Assembly (NCBI GenBank): GCA_032358165.1
Contig: JAALGY010000057.1
Span: forward strand, 1,674,001-1,738,000
Length of the DNA: 64,000 nt
Direction: 5' to 3'
Source of the DNA: Diplosphaera chodatii
Taxonomy: Eukaryota > Chlorophyta > Trebouxiophyceae > Prasiolales > Stichococcaceae
The translations under genes and the position numbers were made by a program. Positions 28,401 through 43,400 of this stretch are shown one piece after another. How positions within the stretch are numbered: the stretch's first letter is position 1; each line of letters begins with the position of its first letter. The notes under the pieces are model-generated. The model ran no database searches and was not told where the DNA came from. It saw only the letters and a list, made by a program, of their open reading frames with translations.

Positions 28401-31400
28401 AGGGTTAGGAGGCATCATACAAGAACTTTCGTCGGGTGCGCACCTGCAGTGGCAGCTCGGAAGAGTTGACAAGCTGGGCCAGTGAGCGCAGCGCCTCGCG
28501 CCTAATGCCCTCCTGGAAGTTGGTCTCGAGCACCACGCCATTGTGCGAGTCCACACGAACAGGCACCAGGGAGGACGAGTCCTGCAGGTGATACGAGCTC
28601 AACGACTTCGGCCAGTGTTCAGGATTCTTGCCAATGCCCAGGATTCTGGCATGTTGTCGGGCTCCTAGATTGACAAACGTTGCATGCCACCGCATCAAAG
28701 ACCCAACACGTCGTGAAAACCACAAGCACCGTGGTCGGGCCGGCACTGAGGGATCGGTGGCCTGCAGCTGCGATCTGCACCCAGCTGCTGTTCCCAACGC
28801 GCAGCGCGCGCTCCCCTGCTGTTGACTTGTCAGCAGACCAGGCATCTGTGATCTCCTTGTTCTGCTGGTAGCGCTCGGCCTGCAGCCCGACTGCCAGCTG
28901 CACACTCCACCCCTGCATGCCAAGGTGTTGATTGTGTGATCAACCTTTTGACACTGGAAGTCGAACCGCATGTCTGCCATTAGCTGCACACTACAAGAAG
29001 ACATGAGCTGCGACGTGAACGATGCCTTGGCGCAGGTCCGTTGCCAATGGCAGGGCACATCACCTGTTCGTGTTGTGCCGTTGGCTGCAGGGCCAGCTGC
29101 TGAGTGCGCAGTTCCTTCTGCTGCCAGAAGGCTCTGTCAAACTTGATTGTGCCACTAGCAATGGTGACCATGTCCTCCAACAGCTTGATAAGCAAGGTCG
29201 CATCACCTGCAGAAAGGCCCACATCATCTGCAAGTGATAGATGCAATGCCCACACGGCGACTGCGCTCATGCACAGCAGCCCAGCAGGTGGCACTGATGC
29301 CCCTCACTTGCACGCACACGCACCCTGCAACTGAGGAGCTTCCAGCACCAGGCGCTCATCCCATGCCACAGACTTCTGGTCAGTGATGCTGATTGCTCGC
29401 GTCCGCACCTCCCAACCATCTGTGGGCAACCGAACCAGCTGTGGCGTGCCACGTTCCATGCTGGAGCAGCACTGGAGGGATGCAACGACGCAGCACAGCA
29501 CAGTGCCGAGCAACTTGCACCTGAGGCGTGCGGCTGACCATCGACCAACAGCTGCACTGAAATGAGTAGCTGCCTGTCTGTCTCAGCCAAGCTGCCGCCT
29601 TCTGTTGCGTCCTTTGCCGCGCTGGACGCTGACATGATGTCAACAACCAAAAGCCGCGGCGGGAGCACTGATGAAGGGATGCCAGCGCCTGAACTGTGAC
29701 GCAACGGCGCCACAGCCATGGGCTGCAGCAGCGGCTGATCCTCCCCAGGTCTGAGTTCCTTCTCCACCCTGCAGCATACATTGCTATTGATTGCCTTTAC
29801 AGGCAATCCGAGCCTTAATTCAGTGGCTGCCACCTGCGAAACTAGCAGGACAGGATGGGAGTGCAAGCTGGGACCAATGCTCGTTGTCATACGTGTGGTG
29901 GCCATGGTCCAGTTCCAGATGGGCATTGACGCCAAGCTGGTTCTGCACGATGGTGAAGGCAGAGCTGCTGTCAGCTGCAGCCAGCTGTCGTCGGTATGCC
30001 TCTCGCGCACCCTGCTGCAGGTCCTGCGCAGCAAGATAGCCATGTGATCAGCGCAGTACTGGAACATGCCGTCCTTGCCTTGGGACTTCTTTCTTCTTCA
30101 GCATGCCATCTTCCATGCTGGCCGCCTACCTTCCACTCGAGGTACGCCTCGATGAGCATGGCCGCAGCGGCATAAGCCAGTGTTATGTGGACAGCCTCGC
30201 TCGTTGAAGTCACTGTCAGGCTCGTGCCGGGGAGCGTCGCGTGCTGCACCTGTGGGTAGCAGGTGCAGCAGATTGGCAGACACCCACCAAGTAAGATGAC
30301 AAACTCACCAAATCTCAGCCATGCTGATTTTACCTCATTGCTGCGGTTGGAGTCAAGCTTGACAATGACGTCCCACGGCTCGATGACCGGTTCCCATGCT
30401 GTCAGCATAGAGTTGTATGACCACAGGCTGGACCGTAGGCCAAGAGATGCCTGTGGAAGCAGACACAGGGACACTTCTCTATATCAGGCTGACCACACTG
30501 CTCGGGCAGCCAGGTGTAGGCATGATGCGAGCGGCTGGCAGCAGCACCTGCATGACTTTGGGGGACAGGCGCCGCAGCACAGCCAGGGTTTCGCCCAGTT
30601 CCAGCTCCATGAGGGGGCGCCGCAGCACATCACGCACGATGACCCGTGCACCTTCTGCCTTGACCACCAGGTTGAGGCCATCCTGCAGAATGAGCTGTCA
30701 AGTCTGATAATCGACTCCATGAAATTCTGGCAGCAGCTTCTGCGAGAACTTCAGGTGCGAGAGGTCGATATTGCACTGTGGGAGCTCTTGGGTTCGTGCA
30801 TGAACGACAGGCTCACCGGTGGTGTCTGGGCAGAGCCGCCAGCGACCTTCTCATCGTGCTCATGCAGCATGCGCATCTGCCACAGTTCGCCCTTGCCAGG
30901 GCTGCGGCCCTGCTGAACAACCACAAAGGTGCCCACGCGCTCGTCTGCCAGCCACAGCGCCACACCCTTGCGCGTGCGGCTTGAGCGGATCTTGACAAAT
31001 GCCCGCGCTGCTGGAATATCAGCGGCCCGCACCGCGTCAGCCCTGCAGCTCGCATGACAGCATACCTTTGAGGGCCACTTCGGAACGCTAGACACACTTC
31101 TCATGCGCATAGCAGGGTATTGCACCAGAACGAAGCCATTTCAACCATACAAGTCACGAAGCAAGTGTCTCCCTCGCCTGACACAGCGGACAACGCTGTT
31201 TGCAGGAGGCCGCGCTCCGACTGTGCAGACAACGCCCATTGCAACATAGCCTGGCGCCGGCACCGGCTTCCAGACTGCCAAACACTTGTCCCGTGCCACA
31301 GACTCGTCTGCCCAGACAAGCTGGAACTCTTGCGGCATTCGGAGCAGTGGATGGTTGCTGTCTGCATCCGCATCCTGTCATGCATCCACATACTCGTATT

Positions 31401-34400
31401 GACTACAGGTTTCAAAAGCACATGCAATGAGGGACGCAAGACATGGTAGGCAGGACCATCCACCGTGTCCATGCAGCAAGCAAGCACCTGAATGACAGTG
31501 GCCTGGTGTGGTGGATCAAAGCCTCTGGCAACGCAGTCGCCTGCGCATGATAGTCAAGGCCATAAGACTCCTGGTGTGACTGCTGATGTTATCACTGAGG
31601 TTACCACTGCCGGGGTGTGCAGAAGACAACCCACCAAGCGCATAGTAGCCCGACGGAGGGACCGGTCGCCAGACACCTATGCCCTCACGGCTGGGGTCCT
31701 TGCTGTCTTTGTCCAGCCAGATGCGGCGGAAGTCCACCGACGATACCTGAGCCAGAGACAAAGTAGTGCACCGTGCCCAATGAACCCTGCCAGAGTGAGA
31801 GAGTGCAGAGAACCCTCGAATTGCAATGCACCGTCAGTATTTGTGGCAGATGCGCTCCGCCTGCTGGTCGGAGCAGCGCAACCGTTGCCGTCATAACGGT
31901 GTTTGTTCTATATTTGCATCAATAGCGGCAGGTATAGCACTCCATGCATCGTGCATGCGTACTGAAGCATGAGCTTTGCAGTGCGCACCTTGAGGCGTGC
32001 GGAGTCCTCTGAACGCAGGCCAAGGTTGCGGGCTCGGCAAAAGCGCCTGTAGGACAGGAATTGCGGAGATGGCCGGCTGATAGCATGCGTTGACGGGCTG
32101 CCAATAGAGTCCACCGATATGCGGCGATCGCCAGGCCGCTGCGGCTCTGGCGTCGCCATGGGCTCTGCTGCAGCCTGCTTCGACCCTCCAGCAGGCGCGG
32201 CTGCACCCTGTAGTGCTGCTGGCACCACGCCCAGTGGCGAGCGCAAGTCCAATGTGACATCTGCAAGAGTGGTAAGCAGCATGAAGCTGTCTTCACAGAT
32301 TCGTCGGTGACATGGTGGTACACGCAGCACTCCCGAGCAGTCGCAGCAGCAGACTTCAGGAATGATCAGCACACCTGTTGGTTTCTCGGCCCCTGCGTCT
32401 ACAACCATGAAGGTCGCCGCTGCATTATTGACACACCAAAGGCTGGCCGCAGCTCCCTTGGCGTCTGCTGGTGGACTAGCCTCGGCTGAAGGCTGCAGTG
32501 GGAAACAGGAACCCAACGGCGCAGCGACCAGTGCCTGCATCACAATCCGGACGCACAGTCGAGAAGTCTACTTACCCACAGGGACTTGCAACACCACGTG
32601 CAGAGCCTGGTGACCAGCACATCGGAGAGGTGGTGTCTGCTTCGCCTCACCTGGCGGTGCACACAGACCACTGACGACAGTGGGGGCGGCTTGCCATCTG
32701 CTGTGATCAGGCAGCCCAGCGCGGCGTAGTTGGCTGGCGCCTTTGGTTGCCAGATGGTCAGGCCTTCACAAGCCCACACCTCGCTGAAGCCTACTGGGTA
32801 GTCAACAAGGCCGCTGTTGACCGCTACAGCCAGCGCCTGCACAAGGTTTTGACACAGATGATGAGCTTGCATGGCACTGCGGGAAATTCTTGGGCCAGCA
32901 GTTTGTATGCCACCTAACGTAGCAACCAGAACAGAAGATGAAAGGGGTCACCTGAAAAGACGGCTGTGCAGAGCCCAGCATCACACAGTCGCCCAGAATG
33001 GCATAGCCAATGGGTGGCAGCGGGCGCCAGAATGTGACCCCAGGCGCTGATCCAACAAGCTTTGCTTCCAGCGCCTGAGAGATTTCCCGTGTTGGCCGCA
33101 CATTGCTCCACACCTTGACGAAGCTCGCGCATCGGGCCAGAGGGCTACAGGTCAGCACAGCCAATACTTGCCTCCAGTCTGAGGCCACCCTTGCACTACA
33201 TGCAGCCCTTGTGCAGCCGCCTGTCGAACATATGTCTGGGCAAGCGCAGGTCGTGTCGTTGCACTGCTGCCATGCTGCTAGGCAGCGCACCGGTCAGCAG
33301 CTGGCTGGACCAGCGGCTCAAGGACCGAAGACTGCAGGCTCTGCATCAGCTGCAGTGCGTCAACAGACACGTTGAGCCGCAGCATGCTGAGCTTGACCTC
33401 CACCTCGTTGCCACCCTTGCCCTGCTTCAGCTGTGCTGTCAACTCACACGGCTCCAGCACACGCCCCTGCACCCGCCGGCGGCCCTGTGGCATGTCAAAA
33501 GGGAGTGGTCGAGCGTTGCAACACCGACAGAGATCCTGCCAAGAAGAGGAAGGCCCGAGAGTTCACGGCAAAGCAAGTGCTTCACATGATATACCTCCCA
33601 GGCAGCAGCTGGTCAGCGGTGACTCACTTGGCTGATCGAAGCAAGCTTCTGCTCGACCTCGGTGCTATTCAGGACTATATGCGACTCTAGGCGCAGGCCC
33701 CGCAGCGCTGCCGAGGCTGTGCTGCCATCGGGTACACTGTGATACCCAGCAGAAGCGTCGAAGAACGCCGCCAGCATGCGTACAGAGGTGCTGGGGCGGT
33801 CAGGGCTGGCTCCTGCTGCACCGGCTGGCATCTTAGCCTGCACACATGGGCTCATGCTCATCAAGCAGTCGCATGTCCAGTGTGGCACCATCGATGGTGG
33901 TGATGTGACAGCCTGACGAGCACCTCTGCCACAGCATGCCATTGTAAGATGCGAACCTTGTCGGCGTCGTCATCAGGACCTTCCACCTCCACGAAGTGCA
34001 GCCCAACGTCCAGAGCTGCCACCTCCATCTCAAACTCGGTGGCTTTCTGCTGTGGCTGCTCAGCCGGGTGCGCAAGTGCACCACCAGTCAGGGCATTGGC
34101 TGCCCGGGCCTTGGTCACCGCGCTCTGGAATGCCTTTGTGGCACCATCTCCACCGTCACGCCTGGAGCCAGGACACTGTGCTGGGCGATGACTGCCTGCT
34201 CTGGAAGTGGAGCACAGCAGGACGCTCATGCTCACACAGTTGCGCGAGACACGCAGCTCACCCAGGCTTCCCACGTGAGGGGCTGTGGAACGACCGCATG
34301 TGATTCAGATCCACTGCGTCCACACGCTCAACATTGTCACCCGGGTGGGCCACGAACTGAGCACCTGCAGGATGAGGACTGATCCCAGCATCAGTGTCTG

Positions 34401-37400
34401 GCCTGCAACGCAGTATGAAGTATGTATGTGACCAACTGCAAGTGTGAGCCAAATCAACATCACGCACCTGCGCCCAGATAAAGGCAGGCCGGCAGTGAGG
34501 CAGCCCCCAGCACCGTGACATTGCGCAGCTGCAATGTCTTGCCAGCGCCCACAATGATGAGCGGCACACCCTCGTCCGACTGCAAGGCATGGCACAACAG
34601 GTGACTGATGGGGTTGACACCGAGAGTGCTGGCAGACCAGGAGTTGCGCAGCTCTGTCACAATTTTTGTTCGCCAAAGCTCAGCATGCCTTGATGTCATC
34701 TGGCAGCACGATGCGGTGCCCAGCACCGTCGTAGATGTAGTCGTCACAAGCTGGTGCGTCTGCCAGCAGTCGGCACTGAGGCGACAGGAACAGATCACCC
34801 TCCGCTGTTGTGACCGGCGCTGCAAGGAGGTGCAGAAAGCGGTTGCATTCTGATGTGCTGATCAGCTTTGTGGCAGTGGTCAGCTGGTGACATAGACAAC
34901 AGCCGAACTCTGTGTGCAAAAATGGTATGACCGGAACTAGGCTATGCAGTGAACATTACCTTGCAGCAGCACATCTGTTGAGCGGAAGGGTATAGGCGAG
35001 ATGCCGGACACCGGCAGCGATGGATATGCAAACTTGATGACCGCCAAAATAAAGCCGACCTCTGCCACGAGGTTGGGCTGCTGCAGCCGCACTACCAACT
35101 TGGCCTTGCCAGGCTGCTGCATGAACTGCAGCGTTGCAAAGGACGGCGCCAGCTGCTGCTCACCGCTGCCTGCCGTTCGTGATGCCGCTTGCTGCCCTGG
35201 CTTTCTGGTCAAGGGCTTGTAGCCACCTGGAAGAAGAGAGCAGAGGGTGGCAACAAAGGGAACTGGGGGTCCATGGGCCCACCATGCGACAGACCGCCCC
35301 CCTGATAACTGCAGCAGGAGCATTTTCTGGCATACATTTCACAAACCTGCTGATATGACCAGCGAGTGCTCCTCTAGCACCCAGGGGCGAGCGTCAATGC
35401 CAACCACATGCGGCAGTGACAGTGAGACACTACTGGCACCGTCTTCGGTATTGTGGTAGCTCACCCACAGGTCGAATACCTGCGCAAGAATAGCTAATTG
35501 ATCACAGACACCTCTACCGCAATATTTGACAACATGGCAACGCTGGATACACGAACGGGACACTAACGCTCGGCCGTCTTTGGCATGAAGTGCACTCCCT
35601 CACATCACCTGGAAGCGAGCCAGCGGCTCAATCTTGCGGTGCTCAGGCAGGTTGCGCATCATTTCCAGCTCGACCCTGCCAATGTTGACGATGGCTTTGA
35701 TGCGGACGCGTGCGGCAGCACCTGACTCTCTGCGGGCTGATGCCTTTGAGGCCGCACTGCTTTGTGATCTCTGGATGCCCTGGAGCAACATACAAATCCT
35801 CGTCAGCCATTTGGCCCTGCAACTTGTCCTGGCGTGCACTGGTAATCTGTACAGAAGAGGTTGGCCATGCTGTTCTGGCCAGGGTGGCACCGTGACAGAC
35901 TCTGGCCGCTCCTCTGGCTCAAGTGCGTCCTCCGCTGCTGCAGCTGTGGGTGCGTGCTGGGCCTGCATCCACCTGCGCAGAGCATGACATATGACTCAAG
36001 CCAGGTTCACATGGGTGCAAGATGCCAAGTGTGCGAGCTGCTTGAACTGCAAGAGCATCTGTAGGAGCAGAGTGGATGCAGGTTATAGGCCAGCCACTGC
36101 CTACCTGGCCTCGTCCGACAGATGCAGAGGCTCTGAGAAGTTGGCGCCAGCAACTGATGTGATCAACTGGTATTCTGTATCGGACAGGCTGGTTTTGATA
36201 GAGGGCAGGCTGATGGCCACCTCTGTCATGGGCAGCTGCTGCTGCACATCGCGCAGCGGCCGCTTCAGGACCACCTGCCCACAAGTGACCACAGTGGTGA
36301 TCGACAATGTCGCCAGACGGTGTTCGCATATGTGTCAAAGTCGCAACCTTCACAGCAGCAGCAGATTGACTGCGGATGCGCGGTGCAGAGGAACCCTCAT
36401 CCCCTCACCTTGGTACCCTCATCATACTCCTTGATGATGTTGCCGCCGCTGTGGCCAGCAGCATCCACTTTGGCACTGAGGCCACGCATGGTGAGTGTGG
36501 TGGTGTCCAGCAGCACTAACGAGGGGTCTTCTACCGCGTCCTTTGTCGTGCTTCCGACGCTGCCCAGCCAGGCCACGCAATTTGACAGGTGCAGCGAACC
36601 CAGGTCCGCTACGAGCTGCGTCAACAGGCATCAACCGTCGTTAGAGCCCACTGCAGCCTCAGTGATTGACGACTTCATTGTTGTGGCAATGACACTGTAC
36701 AAGGCGGCAACAGCATAGAGCGGAACATGCCTGCTGCGGTATGCAGTGATGCAAGCACACCTTGTCCTGCGACTCTGAGCTACGGGGCATCACAATGACC
36801 GGTGCATCCATTGCAACGTCCAGCTGCAGTACGGTACCCAGGCTGCGTGCCACAGCCTGCGACTCCAATGCTGCTGCCATGCCCTTTCCTTCCTGCTGCG
36901 GCGGCGGCTGTACAGCACGCTCTTTGGGCTCAGGGCGCAGCGCAAGCGTGACGCTGATGTAACCCAGCATCTCCTGCGGTGCACACTCGTATGAAGATAG
37001 CACATACTTACACAGTTTGCCTGCAGAGATTTGACCAGGGTCATCGCTGCCATGCACCTGACATAGCACCAAAGCAATGCCTGCCCGCTTACCTGAAGGA
37101 AGCGATTCAGGAACACCACCTCCAGCTGCGTGATCTGAACGTTGACTGACCAAAACTCCACGCCTGCCGGCACCCGGCCGCTGTCAGCCCGCGTCTCCGT
37201 CGCGGGGTGGGAGGCAATGTCCAGCCTGATCAGGGAAGCAGCGTCAGCGTCCCTTGGCTGACACGCCTGCAAAAAGAAAAGGCCTGTCAACAGTCAGAGG
37301 CGGGAGCTTGCTCGTCCAACCTAACATCCGCAGGCACCCTTTGACATCTTGTAGACAGGTCGACCGGACACCTTTCGGTAGGGGTGGTCCTCTGGCAGTG

Positions 37401-40400
37401 TGGCATCAGTGACATTGACATTGCCCAGGCTGGCCGACATGACCAAGGAGTTAGGATGCACTGCCAGCTCAAAGCCCGTGTCCTGGACAGCATATGACGG
37501 CGTCAGTACCCTGAAATATACTTCATCATCATGTCATAAGAAGCAAAAGGCGCACCGTGCAAAACAAGTCACCAAGGTGCGACCTTTCACCTGCACTGAG
37601 ATGCTTCCCACAGGAGGCGCATCACCGGTCTCATAGTTGAAAACGGCCTCCAGGCGCTGCATCTGAATGTTGAGGCGGAATACGGTGCGCTGCTGCCCAC
37701 CTTCCAAGAGCAGTTGGCCAGAGCCATCCCTACCAATCTCCTCTACCTCTTGAGCGTCTTCTTCAGCCTGCAGGTGCCACCGGCAGGATCAGCCATGGCA
37801 TTGATGCCATGCTCACCAAGGTGCTCCATTGCAAAGGGCGTCCTGCCTTACGACCGCATCCACATAGGCGCTTGTCGTGCAACAAGCACATCATTGACTG
37901 CACCTCTGTAGTATCTGCACCACTGTCCTGATCTGGTGCAGCTTGCCCAGGCGGTGCTTTCTCAGCTGTGTCGGTGGCCGCCGCCATGTCGCTCCCCAGA
38001 CCAATCAGTGCGCCAACAGTTGGGCGGTTGCAGAAGAACCAAAAGCTGGTGAGTTTCATCGACATGTCTGCATCGACACCCTTGTAGTCCACACTGTCTG
38101 GCTTCCAGGTCTGGAAATCAAGCGTCCAGGCCTGAAGGTCATCATCTTCGGCTGCACGGCCAGGCAGGGCTGGGGTTGCCCTGCTCAGCTCTGCACCGCA
38201 GGGTGGGTGTTCACTCAGCAGATGCCATCTGAAGGGATTATGCGGGGATTTTTGCAACTGGTGTAGATGCAGTTCAGCTACAAGGCACAGTGCACAGTGA
38301 CACTCAACGTACCTGGTGCTGGCACATCCTCAGGCGCATCAAAGTACGCTGACGTGGAGGACACTTTGGATGCGCTGCTGCGGGCACTGTTGGAGCGGCT
38401 CATGTGCTCTGGCGCATCGTGAAACTCGTCATCACTGCCTTGTTGCCCATCCTGTGTTCGGAGGGAACCTCACGCGGGTGTAGCAGTGAGACAGTCTCAC
38501 ATCCATCAGGGTTGACACGATGACGTTTGCAGCCTTCATACATGATGACGGCACAATCCTCACCAATGGTAGCTGTGCAGTATCTAAAGACTCATATGAG
38601 CGCGCCAGGTAGCGATGCTGCCGGCACTTAGGGCCAACCAACAGATCCTCGATCTCAAAGGTGCCTGCATAATTTCCGCACTGTGGTTCAGTGTGAGACC
38701 ATGCTGTGCTTTAGCTTGAAAGTGGTTTTGTTTGATTGTTTGAAGCTCAGCCAAACCAGTTCCCGCACCGATTGCGACAGCCACGCCGAAATGCTGTGAG
38801 CCAAGCGAGACGTCCGATTTGGCGCCTGATGCGCGCACAACTGCCAGTGGCCGCTCGCCATCGACGTTGACGACAGGCATGTGCTCCTCTTGGACGGCGG
38901 TCAAAGGCTCCTGCAGGAACGATGTTGGTACCTGAGTATGATGCTTTGATGTCAAGGTGAGTCAACAAGCAACCTGCATGTGTGTGCAGTTGCCTCGTGG
39001 CATGCGTCGCACCTCGTTGCTGTCGGAAGGCCACCAGTTGTCGCACACGCGACCTGACACAAAGATCGCAAACTCGCCCAGTGAGGCACGTATTTCCATG
39101 GTCGGCTTCTGGCCATTTGCCAGCGCGCCGCCCTCAGAACTGGACATGGACATGGAATCCCACTCCTGTGATGTGACTTCCCCATTGCCACGCCCAGCCA
39201 GGGCCTCCAATGCTGCGCGAGATTGCTTCATCGCCGTCTGCCAGCCTTCAGCCTGCAGCGAAGAGGACTACCAGCAATGACACCTGTCCTGACACAGCCA
39301 GTGTTACCGCAGATTGCCTGTGCAGTTGAAAATTGTTGCGGGTACACCACCACCAAGTACCTGAGTCTGGTTGCTGAAGCGTATGACCAGGGCATTGGAG
39401 TCCTCCGCCACCTTGGACAGCTCAGTGTCACGGTCGCAGATCGCCAGGCAGTGCTCGATGCCGCCAATGTGCTCAGGTGGCACAGCAGTGATGCGCCTGC
39501 AACCACCATGCTGCATTGCTGACCTCCTATAAGACTGACTGGTATTGTGCAAGCAATGCTGTCGTTGTTGCAACCTGGTGACCCTGCACTGCGATCCACA
39601 CACACCTGTCATGACGCAACGGATGTGCTGACAGTACTTGCTGGCTGTCTGCCGATGGCAGCAGGTTCAAGCCACCACGAAACAGGACGGCGTGCCGCCG
39701 CTGCCACTGCGCTGTTGCATGCCCAATCCCACCCCAAACCAGCACCTGCACCTCGCCTTCCCGGTCGGCATTCTGTCGCCACAAGGGCGCGGCTGTCGGG
39801 CCCGCACTCTCCGTGCCGGAGCCTGCGCAGCAGTTGTGCAGTTGTCACCCATCATTGCCTGCTTGGTGGACAAGCATGTGGCACATTGTCATGGTCTGCC
39901 GGCGCAGTGCCATCATCCACAGCAGAGTGTCCTCCTTCTTCACAGGCACACAGCATAGCGCACTTGGCAACGCAGCGTGCAGAATGCGCATGACGCGGTG
40001 CAGGCGGGCTGGCGAGATATAGAAGCGCAGTGTCGGCAGCGTCAGGCCCAGACGCAGTGGCGGCAGCTTGGGGTGCTGTGACTTGGCCAGGTGCAGGGTG
40101 GCATCCACCTCGCACCGCTCCAGTAGCGGCACCACCACTGCCTTGCCATCTGCACGCAGGCACTCGCGCAAGTTGCAGGCGCTGCACCGCATGCTCAGCT
40201 GTCCAATCCCGCCCATGAGAAGCTTCCAGTGACGATGGCTGATAGTGCTTTGATGCCGTGCTAAAGTACAACATAGCACCTGCCACAACGCCACCCTCTG
40301 TCAGGACTGCCGTCAGCCGGTTTTCCTCCATGTAGGCCCACGAAAAGTCACCATCTACCAGGTATGCAGACAGGTTTCGTCCCGCCAGCTGGAATGGGAG

Positions 40401-43400
40401 GTACACAGCCGCCTCCTCTTCAGTGAGGTGCGTTAGCGATGCTGCATCGCTGTCAAAGACAAAGCGACCAAAGTCCAGTACCATGGTTACTGGCCCTGCA
40501 GGATGCATTCGCTCAACTATTACAATAGGACATGAGGCCTTCCTGTGGACATGGCAGACCACCCATTGTCACTCTGTTGTGGCTTGCAGGCGAATCTGCA
40601 CTTCCAGACGCAAAGCACACCTTCGGACCCATCTGGGGCCTCAGGAATGGGCACAGCAACCTTGGGGGCGTCCAGCGTGACGTGCAGCTGCAGCTTGGGC
40701 TTGGACGACAATGCTTGCTGCGCCTGCTTCTTGACCGCATCACGCGCCCTTTCGACCTGAGCTGCTGCTTGCGCCGCCACGATGGACAGGTCTGTGGCCT
40801 GCAGTGTATTGTGTGCATCAAGGTCATCGACAGTCAGGTCTCAGCAGCTCAATGTTGCAGCCCTGCTGCTAGCATGGCTCCAAGGCTGACCTCCTTAGGC
40901 GAAAAGAAGGCCTTCAGACGGTCCAATGTAGCAGACGAATAGGTGATGTAGCTGGATGACAACGCCAGGCTGATGGCGGTGTCCGCGCTGCCGTCCTGTG
41001 GGTTCTGGACAAGGCCCAGCTGCAGTGCATGCTGCTGCTCCGAAGCTGTGTCAGTGTCATTCCCGCCTTCCTCCTCGACTCTGTGCTCTTGCACATCTGC
41101 AGGCAACATGTGCAGAAGTCAAGACAAGCAACACGAGCTGCCTCGGTGGCAACTAGACATCCTATGAACAGGGGTTGACATCTAGTGACAGCAAGTTGCA
41201 GCAGCTGCTTCCGCACCATGTTTACGGGCAGCAAGGCTGCTCGAGTGCATCAGCTGCGCTCCAGAGCGCAGGAAGGTGCCCTCGGGGCTGGTGATGCCGA
41301 CAGCACGCAGCTCAAGATCCAGGGCGAGCGTCTTTGGGTATTTTTGTGCGCCTGCAGTCAGGTTCTCCATGGCAGCGCGGAGCACCTCGCCAGTCGTGGA
41401 GTCCAGCACCACCGCGGCGCTGTCAATGGATGCCGTGACCTTCATGAGCACGCTGTTGGGCGACTCTGAGCCTGTGAGTCACAATTCGACACTCATGAGT
41501 TGCAAGCATGCTGCTGATGCCACCAGCCCCAGCTGAGCGGTGCGAGTGGCACTGCTCACCAGCTACAGTTGGGAATGTGCACGACAAGCTGAGGGCAGGC
41601 GGAGCATATACTCACCAACGTCAAGGGCCTCCTCCTGCTCGGTGACCAGTTGACGCAGGTGCTGCTTCTCTTCCTCGCTGAGCTCGCCGTCTGCAGCCGA
41701 ATCCTGCGATTTGTCCGGCTTTGCCGCCGGAGTGCCACGGAACCAGCCAAACCAGCCACCGCCCTGCTGTGCTGCTGCGGCTGCTGCAGCTTTGCGCTTG
41801 TCACCCTCGACCTGTTGCCAGGCAGGGAAGGAGCAGTGATCAGCCATGAACTCTGTGGATGATGGGCCGCTAACACGTGGCTGCACCACAATTTCTGTGC
41901 GCATTGATGCCACCTGAGTGTGTGCCAGGCGTCTGAAGAGCAGGATGGTCGCATCGGGCAGCTCCTCGTCCATCTTCTTTGTCTCCTCGTTGCCGCCCAT
42001 GTTGTTCTGCTGCAGACACTCCACATACGCGGGGATGTACTTCCGCCGCATCCATCCCACCTGCATTTGCCACAGTACGTTATGCACTTGCGTCAGACGC
42101 AACCAATATGCAGCCATCAGATGAGATGACCCAAACAGACCACACACCTTCTCCACATCTGCCCAGGTCATCAGCGGCTTGAACTGCTCCCGCAGGATGC
42201 TGCCAGCGTACAGCCACCACTTGCGTGCTGACTCTGCATCTCTGGGCCGCATGCGCGGGTGACGGTCCCAGTAGCGGGCTCTTGCGGCATATGTGGCAAA
42301 GTTGCCGGTGACCTTCTGCAGGGTCTGGTACTGCTCGCCTGTACGGACAACGTGATGCAGTCGAGCCCAGCATGCACTCCAATGCAGGATCCGTGGGTAA
42401 TGGTGCTGCATGTGCGCATTGCAGCATACCGCAGCCTTGAGACACGCACTGGAGACGTGGAGGCTGATCGCGTGCAGCTTGAGGTCCGCCTCCTGTACGG
42501 CTTGCGACTCGTCCTTGCGCACGTTGCGCCCGCGGCGGATGTAGCTGAGGCGGCCATCCACAGGCTTGAGCACATATGTATGCTGCGGCTGTGCCTCGCC
42601 CTCACTTGCAGCCGCAATGCCCGGCTGGAACAGCGCCGTCCAGTCGTCACGCTTCATTTCCGCCCACGGCTTGTCTGGCCTCCAAAGCTCCGAGTGCACA
42701 TCATAGTACACTGCCAGGCGCTTCAACTCTGACGCCTGCATGCATGGGCGGGATGTCAAGACCCCTGATCGTCGGTCCATGCAGCCTTGTCGTAAGCGCG
42801 TGTTGCGTGATGAATCGGCATTGCGCCCTGCCCGCAACTGCAGGCTACCAAGACAGTAGCTCACCTTGCGCAGCAGCTCCAGTGCATTTTTGTGGACGAA
42901 CACCTCCTTGCCTGCCTCATCGATTGTGTGCGCGCTGAGCTTTTCCAGGGTGAAGCCCACCGCCAGCGGGCAGCCAGGCACATTCACATCGTCCTGCATG
43001 GATGATGTCGCTGTGAGGTGCAAATTTGGTCAAGGATGCTCCTAGGGCCAGGATCCTAGCAGCATTGCAGCCAACGGGTGCTTGCATGCATGCACATGCG
43101 CCCTCCTCACCTCATATCGTATGTGGACGTTGGTGATGGACAGCTGAAGGTTGCCGATGATGGTGTCTATCATGCCACGCAGGTAGCCGCCGCCGCCCTC
43201 CTTGGAGCCGGGGTCCTGCTTCTCCTCGCGCAGGTGATGATGCACCCAGTCCAGCTCCTTTGCATCCACGCCCTTCCGCTTTCGCTCCAGTGCTGCAGCC
43301 TCCGAGTCGTCCTGTGGCCACCTCGAGCTTGCTCTTGCGTTGCCTTCTGGTCAGCAACGGCCTGCTGCAACTGGAGCGTCTGCTGCAGGTGGGCGCACAG

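Noticed and set aside
41563..43023. 486-codon minus-strand open frame as a separate gene
   Set aside because: It is several VPS13 exons read through in-frame introns; family alignment places it in the N-terminal region of VPS13.
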